From Brytella acorum (GTDB lineage Bacteria > Pseudomonadota > Alphaproteobacteria > Acetobacterales > Acetobacteraceae), in assembly GCF_029309905.1 (NCBI RefSeq), contig NZ_JARBJP010000001.1, positions 124,001 to 188,000 on the forward strand: DNA of 64,000 bases, written 5' to 3'. The notes beneath the pieces were generated by a model that was given only the letters and a program-made list of their open reading frames with translations, made no database searches and had not been told where the DNA came from. The stretch's first letter is position 1, and the number at the start of each line of letters is the position of its first letter. Positions 1 to 7,969 of the stretch are shown piece after piece. The position numbers and the translations under genes are program-made.

Positions 1-2
1 AC

Positions 3-824
3 GCCAAAAGCCGTAACGCGAGCGTCAGCGGCCTGGCGCTCTATCGGCGCATGGCCTGGGCTTCGATCGTCGCCCAGCTGCGCTATCCCGGCACGTTTTT
101 CCTCCAGATGACGGGTAACTTCGTCACCACCCTGCTCGGGTTCTTCGGCATATGGAGCCTTTTCCAGCGTTTCGGCAGTATTGGCGGATGGGATCTTGGC
201 GCCGTGGCCGTGCTGTACGGGCTGGTGAATGTGGCTTTTTCCGTGTCGGAGACGCTGGGGCGCGGTTTTGAGGTGTTCGGCGGAGAATATGTCCGCACCG
301 GTCAGTTTGACCGGCTTCTTCTGCGTCCGCGTCCGACCCTTCTGCTGCTGCTCGGGCACGAACTGCGTCTGCGTCCCATCGGACGGTTCCTTCAGGGAGC
401 CTTCGTTCTCGGGGCCGGATTATGGCTCGCGCCGCATGTGTCCTGGAGCGCCGTGTGGCTGGTGCCATGGGCGATCACGGGCGGGGCCGCCATGTTCCTC
501 GGCGTGCTGATCGGTCAGGCGGCGCTGTGCTTCAAGACGGTCGAGGGGCTGGAGGTCGTCAACGTGCTGACCTATGGCGGCGTCGAAGCGGGGCAGTATC
601 CGCTGACGATGTTCTCGCGCTGGCTGCGGCGTTTTCTCACATGGGGGCTGCCGCTGGCGGGCGTGTGCTATTATCCCGCGCTCGCCATGCTGGCGCATCC
701 TGATCCGCTCGGCATGCCGCTCGCCTTCGGAATGGTCTCGCCCGCGATGGGTTTCGTCTTCCTGGGCCTCATGATCTGGGTCTGGCGCAAAGGTGTCGCG
801 TCCTACGTCTCCAGCGGGAGCTGA
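3..824 (+). CDS. ABC-2 family transporter permease (5' end probably outside window)
   Basis: Multi-pass inner-membrane protein with about six hydrophobic segments, resembling the ABC-2 permease family (ABC2_membrane_6 type) that pairs with a separate ATPase for export. The first ATG is at 51 and would give 257 residues. The frame is open back to base 3 with no stop and reads plausibly (..ALYRRMAWASIVAQLRYPG), so the true start is likely just upstream of the window, where the ATPase and a second permease would also be expected. Substrate unknown. It is followed immediately by a convergent gene. Family assignment is fairly sure; function is inferred from the family only. Confidence 0.75.
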   Translation, partial: AKSRNASVSGLALYRRMAWASIVAQLRYPGTFFLQMTGNFVTTLLGFFGIWSLFQRFGSIGGWDLGAVAVLYGLVNVAFSVSETLGRGFEVFGGEYVRTGQFDRLLLRPRPTLLLLLGHELRLRPIGRFLQGAFVLGAGLWLAPHVSWSAVWLVPWAITGGAAMFLGVLIGQAALCFKTVEGLEVVNVLTYGGVEAGQYPLTMFSRWLRRFLTWGLPLAGVCYYPALAMLAHPDPLGMPLAFGMVSPAMGFVFLGLMIWVWRKGVASYVSSGS

Positions 825-1508
825 TCAGAGTTCCGCCCATTGCCGCAGCAGATTGTGATAGGTCGAGGTGATGCCCAGCACGGCGGAGTGGTCGTCGGGC
901 AGCGACTTGCGCATCTCGATGATCGAACAGTCGAAATCGTAGAGCAGCCGACGTTTCGTATCGTCGCGCACCATGGACTGCGTCCAGAAGAAGGACGCCC
1001 AGCGACTGCCGCGCGTCACGGGCGAGACGCTGTGCAGGCTCGTGGACGGATAAAGCACCAGCCCGCCCGCCGGGAAGCGGACGCGCTGCGTGCCGTAGGT
1101 GTCTTCGATGATGAGTTCGCCGCCATCATACTCGTCGAGATCGGTCAGGAAGAGCGTCGAGGAGACATCCGTGCGAATGCGAAAGCCGGTTCCGGGAATG
1201 GGCCGGATCGCATTGTCCACATGCGCGCGGAAGTGCATGCCTTCGTCATAGCGGTTGAACAGGGGCGGAAAGACCCGCATCGGCAGGGCCGCGCTGTTGA
1301 ATGTCGGATTGCGGCCCAGTGCGCGCAGGATGATATCGCCCAGTTCGCGCGCGGTGGCGGACTCCGCGGGGATCTGAAGGTTCTTTTTCGCCATGGCCGA
1401 TTGCTGCCCGGCCGTCACCTTGCCGTCCACCCACTCCGTTGCCGCCAGTCGCGCCCGGCAGTGCGCCAGTTCGTCAGGTGTCAGGACATTCGGGATATGG
1501 ACGAGCAT
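825..1508 (-). CDS. piuC: PKHD-type Fe(II)/2-oxoglutarate hydroxylase, PiuC/YbiX family
   Basis: 227-residue Fe(II)- and 2-oxoglutarate-dependent dioxygenase of the PKHD hydroxylase family, the usual family length. The iron facial triad is visible as H96-x-D98 (in MHFRAHVDN) and H159 (in STSLHSV), with R169 placed to bind 2-oxoglutarate. The start at 1508 ([10 protein letters not shown]) is preferred over a longer frame reaching 1613, because AGAGAG/GAGG lies just upstream and family members begin here. Relatives are often iron-responsive and sit next to TonB-dependent siderophore receptors. Here the neighbours are an unrelated permease and a hydrolase, so only the biochemistry, not the substrate, can be stated. 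Confidence 0.88.
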   Translation of the reverse strand: MLVHIPNVLTPDELAHCRARLAATEWVDGKVTAGQQSAMAKKNLQIPAESATARELGDIILRALGRNPTFNSAALPMRVFPPLFNRYDEGMHFRAHVDNAIRPIPGTGFRIRTDVSSTLFLTDLDEYDGGELIIEDTYGTQRVRFPAGGLVLYPSTSLHSVSPVTRGSRWASFFWTQSMVRDDTKRRLLYDFDCSIIEMRKSLPDDHSAVLGITSTYHNLLRQWAEL

Positions 1509-1679
1509 GGCCTCATCTCTCTTCTGGCGCGCGGGGTTCGTGCCCGCGTGGCTCCGTGGCAGTGCGTCGGTCCTCACATGGTCGTGACCGAAGCCTGTCT
1601 CAAAGCGCATCACGGCACATTGTGCAACTGATTATCACTTGCCGCATGAGCGCGGGAGATCACGTCAGGGAATGTTCTC

Positions 1680-2462
1680 TCAGGGAATGTCCTTGAGGAA
1701 GGCGAGCATCAGTTCGGAGAAGCGCTGGGGATTTTCGGCATGGAGCCAGTGTCCGACGCCGGGAATGGTCTCGAGGCGGTAATGCGGGAACAGCCGCGCC
1801 ATCACGGGATAATGTTCGGGGCGGATATAGGGTGAGCGCTCGCCCCGGATGAAGAGCGTCGGGCCGTTATAAACATGCCCTTCGGGCACATAGGGCCAGT
1901 TCTCGATGTTGGGCATCGAATCGACGATTTCCTGCAAGCCGATTTCCCATCCCGGCGGATCGTCAAGGCGCAGATTCTGGAGCATCAGATTGCGCATGTC
2001 CTCGCGAGGGACGACCGAACCGAGCAGGACGAGCGCCTCCTTGCGGTCGAGATGCGGCGGGAAGTTGAGGCGCAGCATGGCCTCGCCCAGCGTGCTCTGG
2101 CCATGTCCCGTACGGGCGGGAGCGATGTCCCCCACCAGCAACCCCGCGACGCGTTCGGGATGTTGCAGCGCCAGCGCCATGGCGACCTTGCCGCCCATCG
2201 AATGCCCGACGAGAATCGCGGGAAGGGCGTCATACGCCCCCAGCGTCTCCATCACATCGCCGACCATGGCCATGTAATCGAGCTTGCCGTGCGGGCTTGC
2301 GCCATGGCTGCGCAGATCGAGGGCCAGCGTCCGGCGCGTCTTTGCGGCCTGCCTTTGCAGGAAGCTCAGATTGCGGGCGCGACCGAACAGGCCGTGAATG
2401 AAGACGACAGGCGTCGCGCGGCTATCATGATCCGGATCGCGCTCGATCACGTTGAGACGCAT
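1680..2462 (-). CDS. alpha/beta-fold hydrolase, YbfF-like esterase
   Basis: 260-residue cytoplasmic alpha/beta hydrolase. Visible features are the oxyanion segment VVFIHGLFG (19-27), the nucleophile elbow GHSMGG with S88, D112 in GDIAP, and H238 in GVGHWLH. This arrangement matches YbfF-type esterases, where the acid follows the strand after the nucleophile. No signal peptide is visible. The substrate cannot be deduced; short-chain acyl esters are typical of the family. It lies in the same direction as the PKHD hydroxylase gene, 171 bases upstream of that start, and could be cotranscribed with it. Confidence 0.85.
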   Translation of the reverse strand: MRLNVIERDPDHDSRATPVVFIHGLFGRARNLSFLQRQAAKTRRTLALDLRSHGASPHGKLDYMAMVGDVMETLGAYDALPAILVGHSMGGKVAMALALQHPERVAGLLVGDIAPARTGHGQSTLGEAMLRLNFPPHLDRKEALVLLGSVVPREDMRNLMLQNLRLDDPPGWEIGLQEIVDSMPNIENWPYVPEGHVYNGPTLFIRGERSPYIRPEHYPVMARLFPHYRLETIPGVGHWLHAENPQRFSELMLAFLKDIP

Positions 2463-2549
2463 ATCGCCATTTACTCCCGTTGCCGATGTCGCGAATGTTT
2501 CCTTTGTGGTTTATCGACATAACCCCTAGCGTCAAATAAACCCGTCGCC

Positions 2550-4442
2550 ATGCGCGTTCCTGGATTGCCAGACGAGACCCATACCGTGGGAGACATTTTG
2601 CCTCCGCCCGCGCCCATCCCCGGCCCAGATACCGCCCCCCCTGTCGAACATGTGGCGCCGTCTTCTCACGACCGCTCCCGTTGGCTCTGGCATGCGCCCC
2701 GACGCTGGCGCGCGCTGGTGCGGGCCGATGAAATCTGGCTCACGGTTCTCGCCGCGGGCGTGGGGGCGCTCGCCGGATTGTGCGTCGTCGCCATGACGCG
2801 TTCGACACTCTGGATGCACAGGCTGCTTTTCGCCCTTCACACGGAGGGTCGACTCTCGGGCCTTGTTTCCCTGCCGCCATGGCGGGCCGTCATGGGGCCT
2901 GTGGCGGGCGGCCTCGCCCTGGGCATGCTGATGCTGTGCATCGCGCCGTGGATGAAGCGTCGGCCTGTCGATCCCATCGAGGCCAATGCCCTGCACGGCG
3001 GTCGGATGTCGGTGCGCGACAGTCTGATCGTCGCGGCCGAGACGGCGCTGTCGAACGGCGGAGGGGCGTCCATCGGCCTCGAGGCGGGCTTCAGCCAGAT
3101 CGCGGCGGCCTTCGGTTCCTGGGCGGGTCGTCTGTTCCGCGTCCGGCGGCAGGACATGCGCATTCTGGTGGGCTGCGGGGCCGGGGCGGCGATCGGCGCC
3201 GCGTTCGATGCGCCGGTCGCGGGCGCGTTCTATGCGTTCGAACTCGTGATCGGCGCCTACGCGCTGGTCAATCTCGCTCCGGTCGCGGTGGCCTCGCTCT
3301 GTGCCGTGACCGTCACGCGACTATGCGGAAACGTCGCGCCCGCCGTGGTCATTCCCGAACATGACCGCCTGACGGTCTCCAGTGACATCCAGATCATCGT
3401 GATCGCCGTTTTCGCGGCTCTGATGGCGATCGCGATCATGAAATCGGTGGCCGCGACGGAAGCCATGTTTTCGCGCCTGCCTGTCCCGCGTTGGCTGCAT
3501 CCCGCATTGGGCGGCCTCATGGTCGGGGCGATGGCCGTTCTTTCGCCGTCGGTCCTTTCAGCCGGGCATGCCGCCATGCGTGTCGCATTTGATGGTCAGT
3601 TGACTCTCGCCACCGCGGGCGCGCTCCTGCTGCTCAAAGCGCTGGCGTCCAGCATTTCGATCGGCTCCGGTTTTCGGGGCGGCCTCTTTTTCGCGTCTCT
3701 TTATCTCGGCGTGCTCGCGGGAAGTCTGGCGGGTCAAACTCTGGACGTGCTCGGCTATCACGGGCTTTCACCGGCCGCCTGTGCGCTGATGGGCATGAGC
3801 GCGATGTCCGTTGCGGTCGTCGGCAGCCCCATGACGATGGTCTGTCTGGCTTTGGAAACGACGGGTGACATTTCGGCCAGTGGCGGCGTGCTGCTGGCGA
3901 GCGTGCTCTCCCTTCTGACGGTCCGTCGCCTGTTCGGCTATTCCTTTGCGACCTGGCGTTTCCACCTGCGAGGGGAATCCATCCGCTCGGCTGTGGATAT
4001 CGGCTGGATGCGATCGCTCAACGTCCGGCGTATGATGCGTGAGGATCTTCGCACGCTTCCGGTCGACACCACGCTGCAACGCGCGCGCACCCTCTACCCG
4101 CTTGGCTCGGCCCAGCGGCTGGCCGTGATCGACGGGGCAGGGCGATATGTCGGCCTCGTATCCGTCGCGGATCTCCATATGGGGCATCGCGACGCCAACG
4201 CCACGATTGGCGCGCTGGCCCAGCACGCCCGGGACATGTTGACGCCGACGATGAATGTGCGTGAAGCCGTGGAAGCTCTGGAACGGGCCGAGGCCGATGC
4301 CCTCGTCGTCGTGGAAGATCGCGAATCGCGGCAGATCGTCGGCATCCTTACCGAGCAGCATGCGTTGAGGCGATATGCCGAGGAACTCGACCGCACCCGT
4401 CGTGATCTTGCGGGCGAGACGCGCGACCGCGTCCATGAATGA
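2550..4442 (+). CDS. ClC family chloride channel/antiporter with C-terminal CBS pair
   Basis: 630-residue ClC transporter. A hydrophilic, proline-rich N-terminus (about 1-50) precedes roughly ten membrane helices, then two CBS domains (about 490-610). ClC signatures include GSGFRGG near residue 375 and, near 173, SIGLEAGFSQ. The latter matches the GxExP selectivity motif with the gating glutamate kept but the proline replaced by glycine. The cytoplasmic CBS pair suggests nucleotide or ionic-strength sensing. It could act as a Cl-/H+ antiporter in acid resistance, which would suit an acid-producing bacterium, but that is inference. A start further downstream cannot be excluded. Confidence 0.9.
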   Translation: MRVPGLPDETHTVGDILPPPAPIPGPDTAPPVEHVAPSSHDRSRWLWHAPRRWRALVRADEIWLTVLAAGVGALAGLCVVAMTRSTLWMHRLLFALHTEGRLSGLVSLPPWRAVMGPVAGGLALGMLMLCIAPWMKRRPVDPIEANALHGGRMSVRDSLIVAAETALSNGGGASIGLEAGFSQIAAAFGSWAGRLFRVRRQDMRILVGCGAGAAIGAAFDAPVAGAFYAFELVIGAYALVNLAPVAVASLCAVTVTRLCGNVAPAVVIPEHDRLTVSSDIQIIVIAVFAALMAIAIMKSVAATEAMFSRLPVPRWLHPALGGLMVGAMAVLSPSVLSAGHAAMRVAFDGQLTLATAGALLLLKALASSISIGSGFRGGLFFASLYLGVLAGSLAGQTLDVLGYHGLSPAACALMGMSAMSVAVVGSPMTMVCLALETTGDISASGGVLLASVLSLLTVRRLFGYSFATWRFHLRGESIRSAVDIGWMRSLNVRRMMREDLRTLPVDTTLQRARTLYPLGSAQRLAVIDGAGRYVGLVSVADLHMGHRDANATIGALAQHARDMLTPTMNVREAVEALERAEADALVVVEDRESRQIVGILTEQHALRRYAEELDRTRRDLAGETRDRVHE

Positions 4443-4505
4443 CAGGAAATACACTGTGAACGGACATGAAACGGAACGGTCATCCTTTTTGGAGGGGTCA
4501 GAACG

Positions 4506-4534
4506 TTGACAGGGGGAAACAGGGTCGGTAGCAA
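4506..4534 (+). promoter_or_regulatory. possible sigma70 promoter of the Fo ATP synthase operon
   Basis: A perfect -35 hexamer TTGACA at 4506-4511 is followed after 17 bases by a weak -10 (TAGCAA, 4529-4534). It lies about 50 bases upstream of the atpI start. The poor -10 keeps confidence low. Confidence 0.25.
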
Positions 4535-4585
4535 GCGCCGACACTCGTGTTCGCCTTTCGGGGTGGCACGACGGGATGCGGGATT

Positions 4586-4936
4586 GTGAACGCGCAGGGC
4601 GATGACCGGGAAGCAAAACCGGCGCCGGAAAGCGATGTCAGCGGCTTTGACAGGCGGCTGGCGGCTGCGGAGGCGAAATTGTCCGGCGCACGTGGTCGGA
4701 ATGGTTCTTCGGAACAGTCGGTTTCAGCGCGGGATATGTCCGCACTGGGAATGGCGTTGCGTCTTGGAACGGAACTGGTCGCGGGGCTTGCAGTCGGAGT
4801 GGCGGTGGGCTACGCGCTCGATCGCTGGCTTGGATTTCGGGCGCTTTTTCTCATCCTGTTCTCGTTGCTGGGGAGTGCGGCAGGAATGCTGAATGTGTTG
4901 CGTGTCGCTCTGCAGAACAGCGACAAGGCGTCCTGA
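4586..4936 (+). CDS. atpI: ATP synthase protein I (AtpI)
   Basis: Small membrane protein encoded first in the Fo operon. In this family it assists assembly of the c-ring and may aid Mg2+ or Na+ handling. With the GTG start at 4586 it has 116 residues: a charged N-terminus of about 55 residues, then two hydrophobic helices (GTELVAGLAVGVAVGYALDR and FRALFLILFSLLGSAAGMLN). The second carries the usual small-residue pattern of AtpI/AtpZ proteins. The frame also extends to an ATG at 4547, but its first 13 residues look non-native. It is followed 84 bases later by atpB. Confidence 0.8.
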   Translation: MNAQGDDREAKPAPESDVSGFDRRLAAAEAKLSGARGRNGSSEQSVSARDMSALGMALRLGTELVAGLAVGVAVGYALDRWLGFRALFLILFSLLGSAAGMLNVLRVALQNSDKAS

Positions 4937-5020
4937 AGCAGTCTCGCTGGCGGGTTGATGCGGTCCTTCCTTTGCAGGGGGAGGGCATTTTGTGTGTGCA
5001 GAGTAGCAGGAGAGCCAGCA

Positions 5021-5770
5021 TTGGCGTCCGAACCAACGATTGACGCGCTCGGCCAGTTCGAGTTGCACCCGTTCCTCGGTGAACTCGGCAATGTGCTGCA
5101 CTTCAGCCAGTCGCCTGCGTATATGATCGTGGCCGTCGTTCTTGTTCTGGCCTTTCTGTATGTCGGCATGCGCCCGGCGGCCGTCGTGCCGGGACGTTTT
5201 CAGGCCGCGGCCGAAATGGGTTACGAATTCATCCACAACATGGCGGTCGAGACGATCGGCGAGAACGGAACGAAGTTCTTTCCGTTTGTTTTCGCGATCT
5301 TCTTCTTCATTCTGGCGGGTAACTATCTGGGCCTTCTGCCCTATTCGTTCACCTTTACCAGCCATATCGTCGTGACGTTCGCGATGGCCATGATGGTGTT
5401 CATCGTGGCTCTCCTGGCGTCGTTTCGCTATCAGGGCATGAAGTTCTTCGCGCATTTCATGCCGCAGGGCGCGCCGGTCTGGCTCGCGCCGCTTCTGATT
5501 CCGATCGAAATTCTCTCTTTCCTCTCGCGGCCGGTCAGCCTGTCGATCCGACTTTTCGCCAATATGATGGCGGGGCACGTTCTGCTTGAGGTTTTCGCTG
5601 GCTTTGCGATCATGCTGGCCGGGCTTGGTGTTCTGGGCAAGACAATTGCCGTGGCGCCGGTGGCCATTGATGTCGCGCTGACGGCGCTCGAATTGCTGGT
5701 GGGCGTTCTGCAGGCCTATGTGTTTGCGATCCTGACCTGCATCTATCTGCGCGAGGCTGTGGCTCACTAA
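5021..5770 (+). CDS. atpB: F1Fo ATP synthase subunit a
   Basis: Stator subunit a of the Fo sector, forming the proton half-channels next to the c-ring. The TTG at 5021 is chosen as start because AGGAGAG at 5008-5014 is correctly spaced and the product then begins MASEPTIDALGQFELHP, as in other alphaproteobacterial AtpB. The frame is open further upstream from an ATG at 4955, but that extension is cysteine- and arginine-rich and non-native. It has 249 residues with five or six helices. The essential arginine is visible in LSIRLFANMMAGH, and the family C-terminal helix with LQAYVFAILTCIYL is present. Confidence 0.95.
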   Translation: MASEPTIDALGQFELHPFLGELGNVLHFSQSPAYMIVAVVLVLAFLYVGMRPAAVVPGRFQAAAEMGYEFIHNMAVETIGENGTKFFPFVFAIFFFILAGNYLGLLPYSFTFTSHIVVTFAMAMMVFIVALLASFRYQGMKFFAHFMPQGAPVWLAPLLIPIEILSFLSRPVSLSIRLFANMMAGHVLLEVFAGFAIMLAGLGVLGKTIAVAPVAIDVALTALELLVGVLQAYVFAILTCIYLREAVAH

Positions 5771-5824
5771 GCCTCGCCCCGAACGCTTCACTTTTACTGT
5801 TTTTTCAACGAAGGAACTTCGATC

Positions 5825-6049
5825 ATGGACGTCTCTGCTGCTCGTGAAATCGGCGCCGGCATTGCAGTCATCGCTCTTGCCGGTGTCGGCATCGGCCTCG
5901 GCAACATCTTCTCGACGCTGGTCAGCTCGATCGCGCGCAATCCGGCGGCCCGCCCGCATGTTTTCGGTCTCGGCATGCTCGGTTTTGCGCTGACGGAAGC
6001 CGTCGCGCTGTTCGCTCTGCTGATCGCCTTCCTGATCCTGTTCGTCTGA
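5825..6049 (+). CDS. atpE: F1Fo ATP synthase subunit c
   Basis: 74-residue proteolipid that forms the rotating c-ring. It is a two-helix hairpin with the glycine-rich motif GVGIGLGN (20-27) in helix 1, the polar loop RNPAARP, and the proton-carrying carboxylate E58 in helix 2 ([10 protein letters not shown]). No extra Na+-binding residue pattern is evident, so a proton-coupled ring is expected. It lies 54 bases after atpB, behind a good AAGGAAC Shine-Dalgarno sequence. Confidence 0.97.
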   Translation: MDVSAAREIGAGIAVIALAGVGIGLGNIFSTLVSSIARNPAARPHVFGLGMLGFALTEAVALFALLIAFLILFV

Positions 6050-6068
6050 TCCGGAGCTGGCCGCTCTC

Positions 6069-6674
6069 ATGCTGATTCCCTCACGCAAGCTGAACGCTTC
6101 GCTCGCCGCGGCAATTGCGCTCGGCTCCCTGCCGGGGAACGCCTGGGCGGCCGGCATGCCGCAGCTTGATTTCGCAAGCCCCTATCTGCTGTGGCAGATC
6201 GTGTGGGGCGCGCTGATCTTTGCGGTTTTCTATATTCTGTTGAGCCGCTCGGCGCTTCCGAAAATCGAAACGGTTCTGGCTCACCGTCGGAAGCGTGTCG
6301 AGGGCGATCTCGATATCGCACGGCGTGCCCGCAAGGACGCCGATCATGCGATCGACGAACTGCGCAAGGCGAAGCACGACGCGGCGGCGCAGGCCCAGGC
6401 CAATCTCGATAAGGTTGTGCAGGACGCGCGCATCGCCGCCGAGGCGCAGACCAAAGAGATGGGGCGCCGTCTGCAGGCAGATGTCGCCGCGGCTGAGGAG
6501 CGCATTGCCGCGTCCTATCGCGCGGCCTCCGACAGTCTGCCTGGTATCGTGAACGATACCGCCCGCGTTCTGACCGCCAAAATGCTTCAACCCGCCGGTG
6601 ATAGCGTGGAACCGGTGGCAGAAGGCGCGATTGCCGCTTTCGTGGGAAAACACGTCGCGCGGGTCAGCCGGTAA
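6069..6674 (+). CDS. atpG: F1Fo ATP synthase subunit b' (second b-type peripheral stalk subunit)
   Basis: 201-residue b' subunit, found in alphaproteobacteria and photosynthetic lineages, where b and b' form a heterodimeric peripheral stalk. An N-terminal hydrophobic stretch (about 10-28) looks like a signal or anchor. A membrane helix follows at about 40-60 (LLWQIVWGALIFAVFYILLS), then a long charged alanine-rich coiled coil. It lies 19 bases downstream of atpE and 11 bases before the b subunit gene, so all are one operon. The symbol atpG (atpF') follows common alphaproteobacterial usage. Confidence 0.92.
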   Translation: MLIPSRKLNASLAAAIALGSLPGNAWAAGMPQLDFASPYLLWQIVWGALIFAVFYILLSRSALPKIETVLAHRRKRVEGDLDIARRARKDADHAIDELRKAKHDAAAQAQANLDKVVQDARIAAEAQTKEMGRRLQADVAAAEERIAASYRAASDSLPGIVNDTARVLTAKMLQPAGDSVEPVAEGAIAAFVGKHVARVSR

Positions 6675-6685
6675 AGGGACGGGCA

Positions 6686-7213
6686 ATGTTTCACGACCAA
6701 CGTTTTTATGTGGCGCTGTCTTTCGTTCTGTTCTTCGTCATTTTCGGACGCAGACTCTGGCAGACGATCACGGCCCAGCTTGACGCGCGTGCCGAGCAGG
6801 TCCGTCACGAGCTTGATGAGGCTGGCAAGCTGCGTCGTGAAGCGGAAAAAATGCTTGAAGCTGCCACGCGCGAGCGTGAGCAGGCTCTGGCGGATGCCGC
6901 GCTCATGATCGAGCGTTCGCAGGCTGAAGCGGCGCAGATGGCGGAGAATGCACGTCGCGAGGCGGAAAACGTCGCGTCGCGGCGCGAGCAGATGGCGCGT
7001 GATCGCATCGCGGCATCGGAACGCGCGGCCATCCAGAATGTACGTGAAAAGGCGAGTGCCCTCGCCACGGAAGTCGCGCGAGAAGTTCTGATGCTGCATC
7101 TCTCGAATCATCCCGATGTCGGGGCCGCACTGGTGGACAAGGCGCTCGGATCTCTTCCGAATGCCCTGCGCGCGGCAAACCAGCCCTCTTCTTCGGGCCA
7201 GAACGCGGCCTGA
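6686..7213 (+). CDS. atpF: F1Fo ATP synthase subunit b
   Basis: 175-residue peripheral stalk subunit. One N-terminal helix (FYVALSFVLFFVIFGRRLW, about 7-25) anchors it in the membrane. The rest is a continuous Ala/Glu/Arg-rich coiled coil that pairs with b' and reaches the F1 delta subunit. It is the last gene of the Fo operon. The F1 genes are not in the window, as expected from the split atp loci of alphaproteobacteria. Confidence 0.93.
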   Translation: MFHDQRFYVALSFVLFFVIFGRRLWQTITAQLDARAEQVRHELDEAGKLRREAEKMLEAATREREQALADAALMIERSQAEAAQMAENARREAENVASRREQMARDRIAASERAAIQNVREKASALATEVAREVLMLHLSNHPDVGAALVDKALGSLPNALRAANQPSSSGQNAA

Positions 7214-7240
7214 GGCCGCGTTCCACCGCAATCAGCGGTC

Positions 7241-7966
7241 GTGGATATTCAGCTTTCCATTGTTGTCGCCGTCCTGAACGAGGCGGAAAATATTCTTCCG
7301 GTCTGTGGCGAGCTTGCCTCTGTCTTGCGATCGCTCCCGCGGACTGAAGTTGTTTTCGTTGATGATGGCAGCACGGACCGGACCGTTTCGTCGCTCGAAG
7401 AGGCGCGTGCTACGGTTCTGCCCCAGCTCAGAATTTTGAGTCATGATCGCCGGCTGGGCAAGTCTGCGGCGCTCAGGACCGGGATCGAAGCGGCAAACGG
7501 ACATTGGATCGCGACGCTTGATGGCGACGGGCAGGATAATCCCGCGGCTTTGATCGATATGCTGCGTCAGGCTCAGAATGCGGGCCTTCCCGAACCACTG
7601 GTCGTCGGCGTGCGTCTTAAACGTAATGATCGCCTTTCGCGTCGCCTGGCGACCCGCTTCGCGAATGGTCTACGACGTCGTCTGCTGCGGGATGGATGTC
7701 CCGATACCGGGGCTCCGATGAAGATTTTCGCCCGTCAGGCGTTTCTGCGTCTGCCACAATTCGAAGGTCTGCACCGGTTTCTTCCGGCTCTGCTCGGCGC
7801 CTATGACGCGCCGCTGATCTGTGTTGAGACGAAGCACCGCGCGCGCCTTCACGGGCAGTCCAAATATACCAATTTCAATCGTGCGCTGGTGGGTATCCGC
7901 GATCTCCTGGGCGTTATGTGGCTGCTCTCGCGCACACATCTGCCGCGTCACGTGACGGAGCGCTGA
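7241..7966 (+). CDS. family 2 glycosyltransferase, dolichyl/undecaprenyl-phosphate sugar transferase type
   Basis: 241-residue GT-A fold glycosyltransferase of the DPM1/ArnC-like GT2 group. It has an N-terminal strand with LSIVVAVLNEAENI, VVFVDDGSTDRT (nucleotide-sugar binding), ATLDGDGQDNP (metal-binding DxD-type motif), and the C-terminal GQSKYTNFNRALVGIRDLLG block typical of polyprenyl-phosphate transferases. It lacks the two C-terminal membrane helices of ArnC and is probably peripheral. The start is GTG at 7241 with only a weak ribosome site. The GT83 gene begins three bases after its stop, so the pair likely makes and then uses a lipid-linked sugar. Confidence 0.88.
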   Translation: MDIQLSIVVAVLNEAENILPVCGELASVLRSLPRTEVVFVDDGSTDRTVSSLEEARATVLPQLRILSHDRRLGKSAALRTGIEAANGHWIATLDGDGQDNPAALIDMLRQAQNAGLPEPLVVGVRLKRNDRLSRRLATRFANGLRRRLLRDGCPDTGAPMKIFARQAFLRLPQFEGLHRFLPALLGAYDAPLICVETKHRARLHGQSKYTNFNRALVGIRDLLGVMWLLSRTHLPRHVTER

Positions 7967-7969
7967 CGG

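Noticed and set aside
4724-6157. 477-codon open frame on the minus strand across the Fo operon
   Set aside because: It is the antisense shadow of atpI, atpB and atpE, with Arg/His/Asp-rich composition and no recognisable domain.
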